DNA from: Crocodylus rhombifer
Lineage: Eukaryota > Chordata > Crocodylia > Crocodylidae
Direction: 5' to 3'
DNA: 64,000 bases
NCBI GenBank assembly: GCA_038503035.1
Contig: JAVSML010025232.1
Location: 124,001-188,000, forward strand
Part shown: piece by piece, positions 36,314-48,824 of the stretch
Position numbering within the stretch: the stretch's first letter is position 1
How the letters are laid out: each line of letters starts with the position of its first letter
Made by a program: the position numbers and the translations under genes
The notes under the pieces: generated by a model
What the model saw: only the letters and a program-made list of their open reading frames with translations
What the model was told of the DNA's origin: nothing
Database searches by the model: none

Positions 36314-37227
36314 TGTCACGGGGCACTAAGATACCTGCTTCTTTAAGAGTAGAAAGTGCCTAGGGAGAGGGCCCTAAGAACCAGACAGAAGCCCACAGGT
36401 GCAGGTTACTATGGCTAACGAGTATATTAGCCTTCACCTGCACCCGGTCAGCTGACCAGAAGAGGCAGGGCCCTGGGCATATATAAACCCCAGGGCTGGG
36501 ACTAGAGGTTTAGTTCTCTGGCAGCTGCTAAGGGGAAGGAGCTTCCAGGGAAGAATTGCCCAGGGATGCAGGGACTGCCTGATATGCTGCATACAGGGCT
36601 AATGGGGCTCCAGGAGCTCAACAGGTACCCTAGCCTACAAGGCACTTAGTGCTGGGGGAAGTTTGACTTTTTAAAGGGACAGAGCACACTCTGAACTGCT
36701 TATATTATGTTATAGCCCAGGGGCTCATATTTAAGTTGCTGTTTATAAATACTGGTGGATCGAGCTGAGGCTATTGGGGAAGGAAGCCTCATTGAGGGCC
36801 CACCACTGTGTGGGAACCCCAGCACCAGTGTGGGGCACAGAGATGGGGCTGCCGAGAGCCCAGTGAGGACAAGAGGCCAAGCTATAGCAGGGCCCCAGGA
36901 GATATAACGTCTAAATGTCATCTGCAAGGCTTGGGGCATGGTAAAGGGGTGGTTTTGGAGCCATGCATCTAGCCCATAAGGCGGAGGGTGTCCTGTGAGG
37001 CATCCATTTTGAAGCAGGACCCAAAAGAGGTCTAAGAATCCACAGGGTTCAGTGGGGTCCACCAAGACCAGGCCCAGAATACAAATTCGAGGGCAGCTTC
37101 CTGACTTATTAGAATTACCAGCAAGACATGGCAGATGAGAGAGAGAGGGTGCCTGTGGGGCAGGACCCGTGTGGTCAAGGAGCCCTAGGGGTATCACGGC
37201 CATCCCCAGGGACCCCACACAGTGACA
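36314..37227 (+). mobile_element. Solo LTR of an LTR retrotransposon
   Basis: The ends are TGTCAC and GTGACA, a perfect 6-bp inverted pair of the TG...CA type. Flanking 5-mers ctatc (36309-36313) and ttatc (37228-37232) match at 4 of 5. A TATA box (ATATATAAA, about 36479-36487) is preceded by CAGCTGACC and followed by CCCCAGGG. No internal coding region is present, so it is a solo LTR formed by recombination. Its promoter block resembles that of the LTR at 55666-56514. The family is unassigned. Confidence 0.75.
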
Positions 37228-37372
37228 TTATCAACAGAGTTTCGCATTTAGGGCAAATTTCTCCCCTCTGATCTACATGGTATGACTAATGCTTATTCTA
37301 TACACATTCCAAGTATTCCTATTGATGACTAGTGAAAAAAAAGTATACAACATGCAGAGATTCACACTTTTG

Positions 37373-37895
37373 GGTGTGTGTAGATGAAACAGGGTCCCTA
37401 AATTGAAGTGGAGGGTTTTAAAAAACATCGCTTCAATTTAGGACGTCATGCACACACCCCGCTGACTTACCTGCCTCTCTGGCAAGGAGGAGAAGGTGAG
37501 CTGCCGGTGGGCGGAACAGTCCCTGGGCTGCAGGGGGGAGGCTGGTGCTTCCCTCCATGGCAGTGGTACACCCCATGTGGCACCTGCCCACAGTCCCTGC
37601 CTCAGGCAGTCTCAGGGAAACACCAGACCCCCACGCAGCTTAGGCAGGCTCCGAGGCAGGGAAGTTGGGGGAAGAAAAAAAGATCAGGCTCACTGCTTTT
37701 CTCGGGTGGAGCCTGCTTTCCCAGGCTACTGCCAGGCTACCTACAGGGCTTCCTGCAGAGCCATGGAGCTGCACACAGCCTGGTGTTTTGCTCCGCAGCT
37801 GTAGGGCAGCAAACCAAAACTCCTTGAAGGAGTTTTAGTTTGCTACACCCCAATTCATTTAAGGCACATTACACTGCCGAATTGCTACACAAACC
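37373..37895. mobile_element. Possible TIR element, GC-rich
   Basis: The ends GGTGTGTGTAGA and GCTACACAAACC are weakly inverted. Inside are two hairpins: CCTAAATTGAAG with CTTCAATTTAGG (about 37397-37442), and the palindrome AAACTCCTTGAAGGAGTTT near 37819-37837. The centre is GC-rich with meaningless open frames. Confidence 0.45.
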
Positions 37896-38984
37896 TGACT
37901 CAAGATTTGGATAAAACCGGGAAAAATTTGTGCTTGTTTATACAACTCATAGGAAAGTGAATGGTTTCACCAGATTTCAAAGACTGAACCCTGACAAGTT
38001 TGCTGCTTCAGCTGAGTCACAAGTAAAATAGAAATTACGGATTTAAAATCCCAATTTTGCTGAAAAAAGCAACATAAAACGAAAAAAGAATGGAAGTAGC
38101 ATGATGCAATCAAATCAAGTGGGGCTGGAGTTTGTGTGTATGGAAGACTTTCTTCCATTCTAGAAGGGGGGGAAAAAATGGATCTCCCAAAACATTCACT
38201 CCAAATTTGTATTCTTTGATATTATTATTTTATACTTTTTCAAAAAGTTATTTTGAAACACAAATTTAAAGCAATTCATTCTGAAGCCTATAAAAATCTT
38301 CTTCAATTTTTGGTCTGAAATAATTTTCAAAAGGAAACAATTCTCTACTAATATTCCTCTAAAGCCAAAAATGATATATGGGAATCAGTTCAGTTATCCT
38401 GAGCAGTACACAGAGCTACTGAAAGCTAAGATAAATAGTGTTAAGAATCAAAGGATATTAAGTTAGCTTGCATTTTACTCTGAAAAAGATCCTTCTCTCT
38501 GCCAACAAAGACAACTAACCTTCAGCTTTAAGATCTGAAACTACAAAGATATGCACATGTGGTTATTTATGATGAATGTGCAATCATTCAATTCAACCAA
38601 GTACAGGTTTGGGAAAAACAGAAAAAATGTATGCATCTGTATATAAATTTAGAAGTTCCAATATCCCTAGATGTAGGGACGATACTTAGAAATTCACACA
38701 ACCAAGTAAGCCTATTTACTTGAAAGTACCTTCAAAACAAATACTTATTTATTGTTTATTTTTGGATTTGGAAACTGCTGCAGTTTAAACATTTCCCTTG
38801 TGGACTTGTGCTGTTCATTTGGTGGTTCCCTAAGACAGCTGACCAATTCTGTCTTTAAGCAAATCCAACAGAATTTTGTCCACGTGACATCTGAACACTT
38901 GAAGCTAAACTGTGTTCAGACATCAGGTTTTATTTCTCAACTTCTTGAAGGCTCAGATCAAGGTTAGCTTCAGCTGCTTGCTTC
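37896..38984. other. Intron, no feature seen
   Basis: Ordinary AT-rich intron. Confidence 0.5.
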
Positions 38985-39110
38985 TTTCCCAGAAGTGAAG
39001 GGCACTTTTTACCCAAATGCTTGTCTAACATCTCTCTCAACTATATGGCTGGTCCAATAAAAAGATATCACCAAAAACAACTTTGCTTCTCGCATGTCGT
39101 CCAGACCCTC
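38985..39110 (+). mobile_element. Penelope-like element tail, divergent
   Basis: AGAAGTGAAGGGCACTTTTT, ACCCAAATGCTTGTC and then TGGTCCAATAAAAAGATATC follow the same order as the other PLE tails: stem-loop, GCTTG, AATAAAAGATATCAC. It ends in CGTCCAGACCCTCACAGCTA. It is a different subfamily from the 12.9 and 30.4 kb copies. Confidence 0.6.
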
Positions 39111-39578
39111 ACAGCTATAACAACACTTCTACCATTCTTCAGATGTTCAAACCCCTATAACATAGATCACAAACTAACCTGCTCTAAGCAGCCTTCTTTT
39201 TTGATATATTGGACCCTCTAGTGTCAGTAGCCTTTCTGAAGTCCCTTGCCAGCCAAAATGATAGCAAATGCTTGTTTAGGGACACACGTTAAAAGATCGT
39301 GAGAGTTGCCTGTCAGCATTTCAAACCAAGTTAAGAGCTTCATGCTCAGGTAAAAAGGAGATCAGCCCTGGGTAGTCTGAAAAGCCAGAGAAGAGTGAAT
39401 CTGCTCCTGAGGAATGGAGAAGTACAGACCTCTTTGTGCTGATAATAGGCAGACCCAAAGGGTCAACCAGCACCTCTTCCTCCCCACAGAAAGCTTCAAT
39501 TTGAAGCATCAAGCAGAGTCTAAATACCGTCTTTAACTATGACTAAATAATACTAGTTTAAAAAATTGTTTGAGGCGC
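39111..39578. other. Intron, no feature seen
   Basis: No exon or repeat recognised. Confidence 0.45.
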
Positions 39579-39586
39579 TTTAAACT

Positions 39587-39984
39587 AGCAGTGCTCAACC
39601 TTCGAGTCCTGTAGACCAGATGACCGGCAGCAGGGGCAGTCAGCAGGCCCGGTCCTGCAGGCCAGATCCAGCATGGAGTCAGAGCAACTCCCTTGCTCTA
39701 GCTAAACCCCATACATCCATCAGGTCATGCAGTAACCCTACATGCCTGATCTGGCATGCTGGCTCACATCACCTAAACACAGAATGACCCTGTGCACTGG
39801 CCCACAGGGTCCCCCACAGTCTAGAAATGTGGCAGCAGGGGAGCAGTGACAGCATTAATTGCCATGGCTTTCAGAGCCACAGCAAGTAACACTGCTATCT
39901 CTGCCCTGTCATCAAATTTCCCGTCCCATGGAGAGCCCCACAGGCCAAATGACATAGCTCCATGGTTCAGAGACTGAACACTGG
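39587..39984. mobile_element. hAT-type MITE
   Basis: Left end AGCAGTGCTCAACCTTCGAG, right end GAGACTGAACACTGG, and the 8-mer tttaaact duplicated at 39579-39586 and 39985-39992. The body holds a GGCCAGATCCAGCATGG phrase typical of these repeats. No transposase is present. Confidence 0.7.
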
Positions 39985-39992
39985 TTTAAACT

Positions 39993-42900
39993 TTCTTTCC
40001 TTTTCAACTTTATTCAAAACTTCTAAACTTTAAAACAGCTGGTGCTACTATAATCTGGTTGGGTTTTTTATGTACTTTTATATGTCTGAACTAAATGAAG
40101 CTTTTACTTCACTGTTGGATTATTTAGGTTGGGAGGGATTTTTTTTGCATTTGCTTCTCACTTCAAAAAAAACAAACAAACAAAAACATTTTAGGTCAGG
40201 TAAGTACAAAGTAGTAGTCAATGAAAATTTAGCAGGGCAACATTTGGGTAAGTTATTTTACCTTGATCTTCAAACACAGTTTCTAACAGTCACATAATAG
40301 ATTTTCCAGATGTCAGGGAAAAAAAGCAGATGAACTTTTAAAAAAAAAAATCTGAGGCTTTTTTCCTGACAACTTAGTAAGAATGACCAACTCATTTTAT
40401 GTCCTTGTTTTATTAGTCACAAGTCTAAAATGATATAATCTTTTAGAATGAAAATAATAATCTCTGTCATATGCTTCATTATGGAAAGGATTTAAAATGT
40501 GTGGGTTTCCTCCCAGCTTTTAAAACAAAAAAGAGCTATATATTACATCTTTCATGACCCTCTTGCAGCAAATAATAGAAACTACAACATTTTCCAGAAT
40601 TAGAGAGTACAGAGGTGTTATAGAAAGATTGGAAGGAAGGGAAAGAAAGTATAGATGTTTTGTCAATTTATCTTATTTTACTATAAAGAAAGTTGAAGTT
40701 AAAATAATTTAATTAAGTAAATATATTATCTATTCAGGACTCAATGAGACTTGCTTACTGTTGTACGGGCAGGTTTTCATTCCAAATCTCTGTGATATTT
40801 CACAAGCAGCAATAAAATAGCATGTGCCATAAATAGCATTGTTCATTTTAGGAAGCAGCATCTTACCTGTAGTCAAGAGTCTGTGTTTGGACTCTTTGTA
40901 GCAATATTTGAACTTGTTGTCAATGTTAACAATACTGAAAACAGATGGCAACTGAGGTGGTAGAGCCTGTCCCTGAATTATCATTTTAAACCCAGGCTCT
41001 TTTCAACTAAGTGATAACTAAAAGAATTCCCTAGCATTTTTCAAATGGAAACTACCTCACTGTCATGGCCTTTTCAATGACATATGTTCTAACGTATAAG
41101 GCCATCTGAGAGTTATTGCTACATACATAATATCTGTTTTGTTTGCATATATAATCATTTCACTGTCAATACTCATTTCATTACTATGGAAGCATTAATG
41201 TATCTTGAAACTGAAACCTGTTCTGAAAAGCAAATGTTATTCTTTTCTATTACACTCAGAGCACCCACAAAATAAATCAACATTTTTCTAGCTACTTCTT
41301 CACACAAAACAGATAGTAATTGATATCACAGTACTTTTGATAATTTAGCCATATCATTCACCTTATCTGCTTCTGGATTTAGGATATGATAGAAAGCAAC
41401 TATGGAATTACTTCTCCTATAAAATACTATTGGTAGCTCACTGACCTTATCTTTTGCTTTACTTACCTGGGCAAAACATTCATTTATCTGTACAAAAAAA
41501 GTATTAAAACTGAAACAATATGGGCCTAGGTGATACACTGATGTAATCAGACTGTATTAATGGTCCGATTATTTCATTCTTGGCCCAAGATTTCCATTGG
41601 AACATCTTAAAGAAGACTTGGAGTCTCTATATGAATTTTACAAGGTTCACTTAAAAAGTACAGTAATTTCTTTTGCCAATTGGCACGGTTTCGAGGGAAC
41701 TCTGTTTGGGCCACATTATCTATAAAGGGGAAGAAAGAGAGAGAATGTTTACTGGAATCCTTACTACCCTGGCAGTAGAGAATAAATTAAATTCTGGAAG
41801 AATTCAGTGATCATCCAGTGAGAGTATTCTTTAATACTAGAGTTCAAAATTAATGATGAAATAAAACACCAATTGGAAAACTGTCTATGTACCAACATTA
41901 TTTAGTATAACTAGCAACAGCCACTAAACCCTGTAGGAATTTTTGGTGGTATATGCAGCAACGAGAGTGGGTGTCCAAGTGTCGGCTTTACTAATCTCTC
42001 TACCTAACTACAGCCAATGAGTTTATGAAGGAAAACCCCGCTTCTCCACATCAGTATTTTTGCAGAAAAACATTTAACTGGCTATATCTCAGGGTCTCAG
42101 GCTGCTCTAATCCACACAACTCCTTTGGAAATCAGTTCAGGAGCAATCCAGAGGACAAATCAGGAGAGGAATGTCCTTTTTTGGGCAGGTAAACTGCAGA
42201 GGGCAAAAGAAAGAGAAGGGTGGGGATTATAAGAGAGGGAATGCGTCGTAATAGAGAAAAGCATGGGGGGGGTGAATAGTAGTAACACGTTTTGGTCTTA
42301 GTTTAAGCTCCACTACAAAATTTAAAATCTGGTCCACTTTGCTTGAAGACCGTTCTCCTCACCACTTTCTTTAATTCTAGACTTCATTCCCTTCCCCCAC
42401 ATTAAAACCTCCTCCCTTTACCCATGTTGTGGCTACCACCATATATCTGCACTTTCAATTACAAGAAGTCTAAATGCTGTGCAAACAACATAAGGATCTC
42501 CTCTACAACAGCAAAGACCCTCCCATAGAACACCAAGTTATACCTCTGAGCTTCTCTTTCCAACCACTATCCTGTCATCTTCTCAAATAACTAACTTTAC
42601 CAGATTCTGAAAGTGCAATACAAGGAACCTGAACAGATTTCATCATGTTTTATACTTAATGGTTTCAACATTTGTTTTTTGGAAGCCATGTCTTTAATGC
42701 ATGCAGTGTTTTATGCCTATACAGAATAGCACTGTGAAGTGAAGTGAAAAGACTGGAAAAAATGAATCATTGTCCTATGATTTGCCTGATCCAGGCCCAA
42801 TTTCCTTGGGTTTCAAATATATTAAGTTCCACTTCTGGCAGTTTAAGTTGTCATTTAACTAAGTGCAAGTCCCAGTGGACAGAACTGTAGCTTTTCTTTC

Positions 42901-43629
42901 TCCTTGTCAAAATGAGCTATAGCTCTAATTGATTATTTAGATAGTTACTAAAAGTAGCATACTGAAACAGTATGAAAGAGATACTAGATTGTATGAGCAT
43001 AACAAACTTGTTTTTTAATCAGTAAATGTCACTACTATATGCCATATACTTAGATACCTGCCATTTTAGCCTATAATCTACTAAAGGAATTTTACTGAAA
43101 AAAAAGCTCCACTGAGGTCAGATGGATAAAGCTTAGAATTTTGCCATATGGAATACTGGCATCAAATTCCATGCCAAACTTTGCTTATGTTAAGCTCAGA
43201 ATATGAAATTATGTTAAAAACACAGGTTCCTCCCAGAACACACAGTACATTTTCATAGTACAGCCATCAGACCTAATTTGTATTCAGACCAGAATATGGA
43301 TAAAAATTCCAATAAGCAGCCTGATTTGGACATCAAGAAAGCAAGAACTATGTAACAGAGAAGGTGGTTAAGAAAAAATAATCACTGAAATTAAACCAGT
43401 TAAGTGAAATGTTTGCAAAAATTGTTCCTGCTGTTTCAGCAAGTTATACAGTATAAAACCAAGGTACAGTAGACATTATATATTTTGAAGAGCAATTTCC
43501 ACTCCCGAACAAGAACATTTTGAAGAAGGGCGGGGACTGCATCATTCCCTTGAAGCAAATCTGGGTTGCTGGATTTCAGCAAAATTCTGCTTAATTCAAA
43601 GTTTGAAAACAAATAAGATCATACTATTA
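39993..43629. other. Long featureless intronic stretch
   Basis: About 3.6 kb of AT-rich intron, the longest part of the window without a transposon I can recognise. Small A-rich and T-rich runs occur (about 40140, 40165-40190, 40337). Short frames such as 41326-41538 have no motif. Confidence 0.55.
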
Positions 43630-45150
43630 TACCCAGAGAAGCAGGGCTGGAAGGGGCCTCCTGAGGTCTAATCCAACCCCCTACCTAAGGCAGGCTCATC
43701 CCTGTCCAAGCTGTCTAATTTACTAGCAAAACTAGTCAACCCTAGCACAACCACAAGGCATAACACCATAATCTATCACAGTTAAAGAAGGGGAGCCATT
43801 GTAACCAACATCCTGCTGCTGCAAAGGTGGTCAAGATAAGCTCAACAGGTCCAAGGAAGGTGGTCACGTAAAAATCCCCCCAGTCTGGACCACAGGAGAA
43901 AATTCTTTTCCGACTCCAAATATAATGATTGGTCTGACTGAGCAGAAGGGAAGACCGTCTGTCCAGGAACCTCCAGGTTTAAGTTCCATAAAAAATAATG
44001 GCACACCCCAGCCAAAATACTAAGCTTTGGCTACAGCCACTATGCACTACTTCTGAGGAAGACTTTAAAACAAGCAAACAAACAAACCCTGATGCACACA
44101 GCAGCAAGAAGAAAAAAATCCCTCCTGGCTCCAGGTGGCAACCAACAAAGCCCAGAAACAGGGAAAATACCCACAGAAAATGATAGGTATAGCTACTTTT
44201 AGATCATCCCTGACCACTGCCTATCCAGCTTCTTCTTGAACACCTCTAATGATGAAGAGTCCACAGCTTCCCTAGGCAGTCTACTGCCTCACTGTTCTAA
44301 CAGCAAAGAAGATTTTCCTGATATCCAATTTAAATATACCTTGCTGCAACTTCAAGCCATTGGCCCAAATTTTCCTCTCTGCAGCAAGAGAGAAAAGGCG
44401 TTCTCCCTCTTCTTTATGGTAGCGCTTCAGATATTTGAAGACTGCTCAACTATTCTATCCTCTCAAATGCCTCTTCCACAAGCTTTATCACTTTTGTTGC
44501 CCACTTCTGGACCCTCTCTACTTCTCCATGTCCTCCTTAAATCATGAAGCTCAAAACTGCACATAGTACTCTGAATCAGTTTCTCAACCTGTGGGTCACG
44601 ACCCAAAAGTAGATTGTAAAAATATATGAAAGGGTTGCAGACAAATAATAAAATCAATAACAAAAACTTAAAATGGATTCTCCTTTAAAGGAGAAAAACA
44701 TGGGAAACTGTGGCTTTTCCCTTGCAGGCTGGCAGAGTTCCAGCCTGAGAGGGGCTGCTTGGGGCTCTCCCTACCAAACACAGACACACACACCCACTGC
44801 CCCACACACTTGGGGGCTGGGGCCAGTGGGTTGAAAATGAGGGGCACTGGGTCAGGCCTGACTGATGTTTGCAAATAGGTCCTGGTCCAAAAATGTTGAG
44901 AACCACTGTTCTAGATGAAGTGTAACTACTGCCAAGCTAGAGAGTCACTATCACTTCCTGTATTTTGCACCTAATGCTTCTTTCACCACTTACCTTCTGC
45001 TCTGGCCCAGGCTGGGTAAATATGGTTAATTTATTTAATAACTGCATTAGCCTTTTGTGCAGCTGAATTGCACTGCAGACTCATATTGCATCAGTGATCC
45101 ACCATGACTCTTGGATCCTTCTGCAGAATGTCTGCATTTCCATTTGAATT
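43630..45150 (-). mobile_element. Old CR1 LINE 3' fragment with nested hAT (copy 9)
   Basis: The plus strand shows CTGGAAGGGGCCTCCTGAGG and, further right, the reverse complement of the CR1 C-terminal region (TCTTCTTGAACACCTCTAAT, GGACCCTCTCTACTTCTCCA). It differs from the other copies in a long 3' UTR-like part (43630-44180). It is interrupted at 44577-44908 by a hAT MITE and continues at 44930-45130 (GACTCTTGGATCC). At 45175-45213 a hAT-like right end GGTTGAAAATTGCTG follows. Confidence 0.75.
44577..44908. mobile_element. hAT-type MITE nested in CR1 copy 9
   Basis: Left end CAGTTTCTCAACCTGTGGGT, right end GTTGAGAACCACTG. Flanking 8-mers ctctgaat and ttctagat match at 5 of 8, consistent with an old duplication. 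No transposase is present. Confidence 0.75.
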
Positions 45151-45410
45151 TTTTTGGGGTGGGGGGGGCGGGGGTGTCCACAAATGAAAAAAGGTTGAAA
45201 ATTGCTGTTCTAGGCTATTACAGTAATAACCTAGAACTTTTAACCAAGATTGAATCCCCAGGGTGCTTAAAACACACAGAGTAAGCAAGCTGCCTTTGCC
45301 CTGAAGAGCTTTCATTTTAAATTTGATAGAGTATATTAGGAAGCAGCAAAGTTTGTTTCAAGAGGTTAAGGACTACATAATTTTTCAGCCAAACCAAAAA
45401 TAAATTTACC

Positions 45411-46200
45411 ATATTTACCCAAATATGACAACTCTGAATTTAAGACAACCCCCTCAATAATTATATTCTACACATGGAAACTTAGAAATTTCTTATAATT
45501 TTCCATGTATAGAATCTTATTACTAAAGATGAGGGAGGTCATCTTAAAATTTGTCTACGCCACCACTGAGGAAGGAAAAGTCAGGGGGAGGGGGGGGCCG
45601 CAGTCAGACCCCTACCCTTTCCTCACCTCCTGTGTCTGCGCCTATTCCTCTTCTGCCTATTCCATGCAACCACTTGCCCACCCTGCTGCCTGCCCCCTGG
45701 CCCCTTATCCCCCACTGCATGCCCTTCTGCGGCAGCTCTGGCTCCAGGATAGTCGGCAGTGGTAGCAGTCCCAGCCTGGTCCAGCCAAGTAGAAGCAATG
45801 TCAGCAGCTCTGGCCCAGGCTGGGGCCAGAGCAGAAGGTAAGTGGTAGAAGAAGGAAAGATGGAGGAGTGGGAAGGCAGGCTGTATGTTCTTTCCTGTGC
45901 TCCCCCCTGCACTGACCTGCACACCATGGATTTCCCTTACATACCCCCACCATCACATGGGCTCCACCTCACATATCTTTCCCACTGGTCTCCCCCAGAC
46001 ACATTCCCCCACTGCAGTCTCCCTTGTTGCACACCCCTGCCCTACAGCACAAGCCACCTTACCCTGGGGCAGGCAGCTCCAGCTTCACTCAGTGCTGGGG
46101 CAACAGCAGCTGCAGCCAGTCCTGGATCCAAGACAAATTCTGCCCCCCACCCAATGTTGACCAGGGAAAGTAAATTCATCCTGGGTTTGGGTAAATGTAT
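45411..46200. mobile_element. Possible TIR element with GC-rich core
   Basis: The left end ATATTTACCCAAATATGAC and the right end GGGTTTGGGTAAATGTAT form an imperfect inverted pair. The centre is C-rich with long open frames on both strands, which I read as composition only. A TA target is possible but not proven. Confidence 0.45.
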
Positions 46201-46721
46201 AACAAGAGAGACATTCAGCTTCAACCAAGTTCCTGATAAATGTTGGTTTGTGTCACACAAAATGTAACAGTTTGAATAGTGATCAGAAAAAAACAGGTAC
46301 TGTAGCTAGGGACTCAGATGAATATGGCAGACCTGTGTGAATACAGGCTCAATCATGGAAGATACCGAGAAACCACACCAACAAGTGAAGTCAGTGGAAA
46401 TGTAAGACGCTCAGCTTGTCAAAGGCAGCTGTTGGAAAATTTGCAGAGTGCCTTCATGCACTGAATATCTTTCTAAGCCAATAGTATTATTCCTTTGTTT
46501 TCATAAGCAATCCCTCAAAATTACTTTTTAATTTATTTTGAAGAGGAAAAAGCTGATGTATATTCCTTCAGTGATATTACTCTCTTATTTGTATGGCTCC
46601 TTAGCATTTAAGATCTGTCCTGATAATGAACCATTTAGTGGTCAGATTTGTCTTTGTTCAGCTTACTAGATGTTATATTTAATGCACTACCCAAAGATGA
46701 TTTGAGTAGACACAGTCTTAC
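46201..46721. other. Intron 4 next to the exon 4 donor, no feature seen
   Basis: No repeat or exon signal besides the GTAAGA donor at 46716-46721 (minus strand). Confidence 0.5.
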
Positions 46722-46929
46722 CGGTAGAAAAAATGAGAACAGTGTTGTCCCAAAGGCCATAACTCTTTAGGGCTGCAGTGAGGTTACCTACAGCTTCATC
46801 CATAACAGATACCATTCCTGCGTAGTGACGCCTTTTCTCATCTTTAATGAAGTCATATTGTTTCATGTATTCCTCAGGAACCTGAAGAGGTTCATGAACA
46901 GTCTGAAGAGCAAGGTAGAGAAAGAGAGG
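46722..46929 (-). CDS. ARSB: ARSB exon 4 (human residues about 231-300)
   Basis: The acceptor TTTTCCAG precedes PLFLYLALQ, and the exon ends with the first base of the Asp300 codon before GTAAGA. It carries the VHEPLQVP segment with the active-site His (human H242) and DEAVGN. The NLT sequon matching human N279 is present. The sequon matching human N291 (N-N-T) reads D-N-T here, so that glycosylation site is absent. The length of 208 bp equals human exon 4. The flanking intron 3 is short (3.0 kb) and holds one LINE tail and one TIR element. Confidence 0.95.
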
Positions 46930-47144
46930 CTGGAAAAGAAAAGTTATGTAAATTAGGTGACAGTACCCAAACAATACATGCAAAAATTGCAACAGTAAGC
47001 AGGTCCAGGTCTAACAACCAACAGATCTTTTGTTTTCCTTCTGATTTCTGTCTCGTAATTTCTAAGCATAAGGTATCTTCAGTTCTGGAAAAGGGTTTTG
47101 TTAGCCACTGAAAAATCAGTGAGTGACTCTTTTCCAATATACTG

Positions 47145-48075
47145 GTTGGGTTTTTTTTTGGGGGGGGGGGTAGGGTTGTTTGTTTGTTTTATTAAATATA
47201 CTAAAGTTAAAAACTATACAAATTTTCAAAAAGCAAAAAAAACACAACACAAATCCTCCCAATAGGGTATCATATAGCTATGCATCTGCTAAGATATCAC
47301 ACTATGAACACAAAACTTAAAAACGCTTAACATCAGCAAAACCTTTACATACAAACAAAATAAAATAACTCATAAACCAATTACAGCATCATATTTCCAT
47401 AAACTAACATCAACTTTTTCAAGACTCCATCAGTCCCATAATCACATATGTAGACCACAATTTTATCCTATCTCCATCAACCACCCTGTCACCCTTTTCT
47501 TCCTCCATTTTTGCATTAAACCCCAACCTCACCCAATTCCCATTGGCTCGAACAAGACTCCAATTAACATTTTTCTATTCCGTTATTACTTCCCCATCCT
47601 GACTCTCCCCACCTTCGTGCCCCATATATCCCCTCGTCTCATAATAACCCAATTGCAAACTTTCCCATACTGTCAAACACAAACCTTTAAAAACTAATAA
47701 ACACCTTACCTTCCATAATGCCATCCTCATCCCCATCAAAAATACCCTAACCTCCAGTTCCTGAATTCACCCTTTCACCAATGCATACATTATCCCCTCA
47801 TAAGAAATCCCTTCCCTCACAACCCAACCCCCTCAAAAAAATTCCTACCCATCTCCACACCTTTCACGCATAAAAGCACTCCCAAAATATGTGGTGCATT
47901 GTTTTCTTCCTACAGCATAACTCCCTTGAACAGTTTGCCAACTGTACCAAACCCCACCCGTGTGGTCTCCCTCCTTACCGCCCTCCATGGTCATTCTCTG
48001 TGTTCCACCCTCCACCTTTTATCCACTACCCTTTTCCAATGTACTGGTAGCAAAACTATCTTGTTATAGTCTTCC
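47145..48075 (-). mobile_element. Tx1/L1-like LINE 3' end
   Basis: On the minus strand a decayed reading includes HIFWECFYAWKVWR (HIFWEC codons 47876-47893), the zinc-binding motif found near the C-terminus of L1/Tx1-type and related RT proteins. It is followed by a G/T-rich 3' UTR and AATAAA with a (AAAC)n-like tail at 47175-47194. The left junction includes a G/T homopolymer (about 47149-47170). The 5' part is lost near TIR copy C. Confidence 0.6.
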
Positions 48076-48097
48076 TGCTATTCTATCTACCCTCCTA

Positions 48098-48824
48098 GGC
48101 TAGGAACAGAAGTTACACATAAAGTGGTTTAAGGGATCAGAAACTCGTTTAAACTTGTAACATAACAGAAGTTCAGTGTACATAAACCATTTTCAATATG
48201 GCTGAAACTGGTTAAAGATAAAGCTGGTTGAATGTAGTATCCGACTTACCTGATTTGGGTCAAACCAGTTTATGAAACTTCTGTCCCAGACCCCTCCCTG
48301 GTTCAAGTTAAATCAGTCCCCCAGCATGCTTTCCAGCCCTGGACTGGGCTATCCTATATGCTCTAGAGGGGGACTGCCACCAGGCAAACTCTGGCTGGGA
48401 TTTGGGTCCAGGAAGCAGGGTTAAACCTCCCTTCCCTGGTTAAAACTCCCTTCCCACAAGTACAGAGCTGCCTTGCTGCTAAACTTACTGGAAGTTACTG
48501 CTGGCTGCAACTGTGAACTACAAATCCCAGAGGCACCTGGAAGCAGGAAGAAGAAGTGATGAGCAACCCTGAAGAGTCCTGCTTCTGTAATGCTGGACTG
48601 CAAATCCCAGAGACCTCGGGGAAGTAGGAAGAGGAAGTGCCAGAGAGACATGCTCTTGTGCCCCCTGGCTTCTGACCTGAGTCACTGCAGGCATGTGGCT
48701 GCATTTCCTGAATCAAAGGTAAATGTGTGCCCAGTTGTTTCTCAGTTTAATCTTTGCAGCTCAGATTAACCTGCAAAGACTGAACTGATTCAGCCTCAGG
48801 CATTTTCACTGTCTGTACTTAGCC
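48098..48824 (+). mobile_element. Non-autonomous TIR DNA transposon, copy C
   Basis: It starts GGCTAGGAACAGAAGTTACA and ends TGTCTGTACTTAGCC. It is colinear with copy B throughout, including the degenerate internal duplication on CAAATCCCAGAG, and shares only its outer parts with copy A. It lies in ARSB intron 3. No transposase is present. Confidence 0.75.
48516..48528 (+). promoter_or_regulatory. ZNF143/THAP11-type motif inside TIR copy C
   Basis: ACTACAAATCCCA fits ACTAYRnnnCCCR, at the same place as in copy B. Confidence 0.35.

Noticed and set aside
45505..45927. Overlapping frames of 86-107 codons on both strands
   Set aside because: C-rich core of a TIR-flanked repeat; no motif, and frames occur on both strands.
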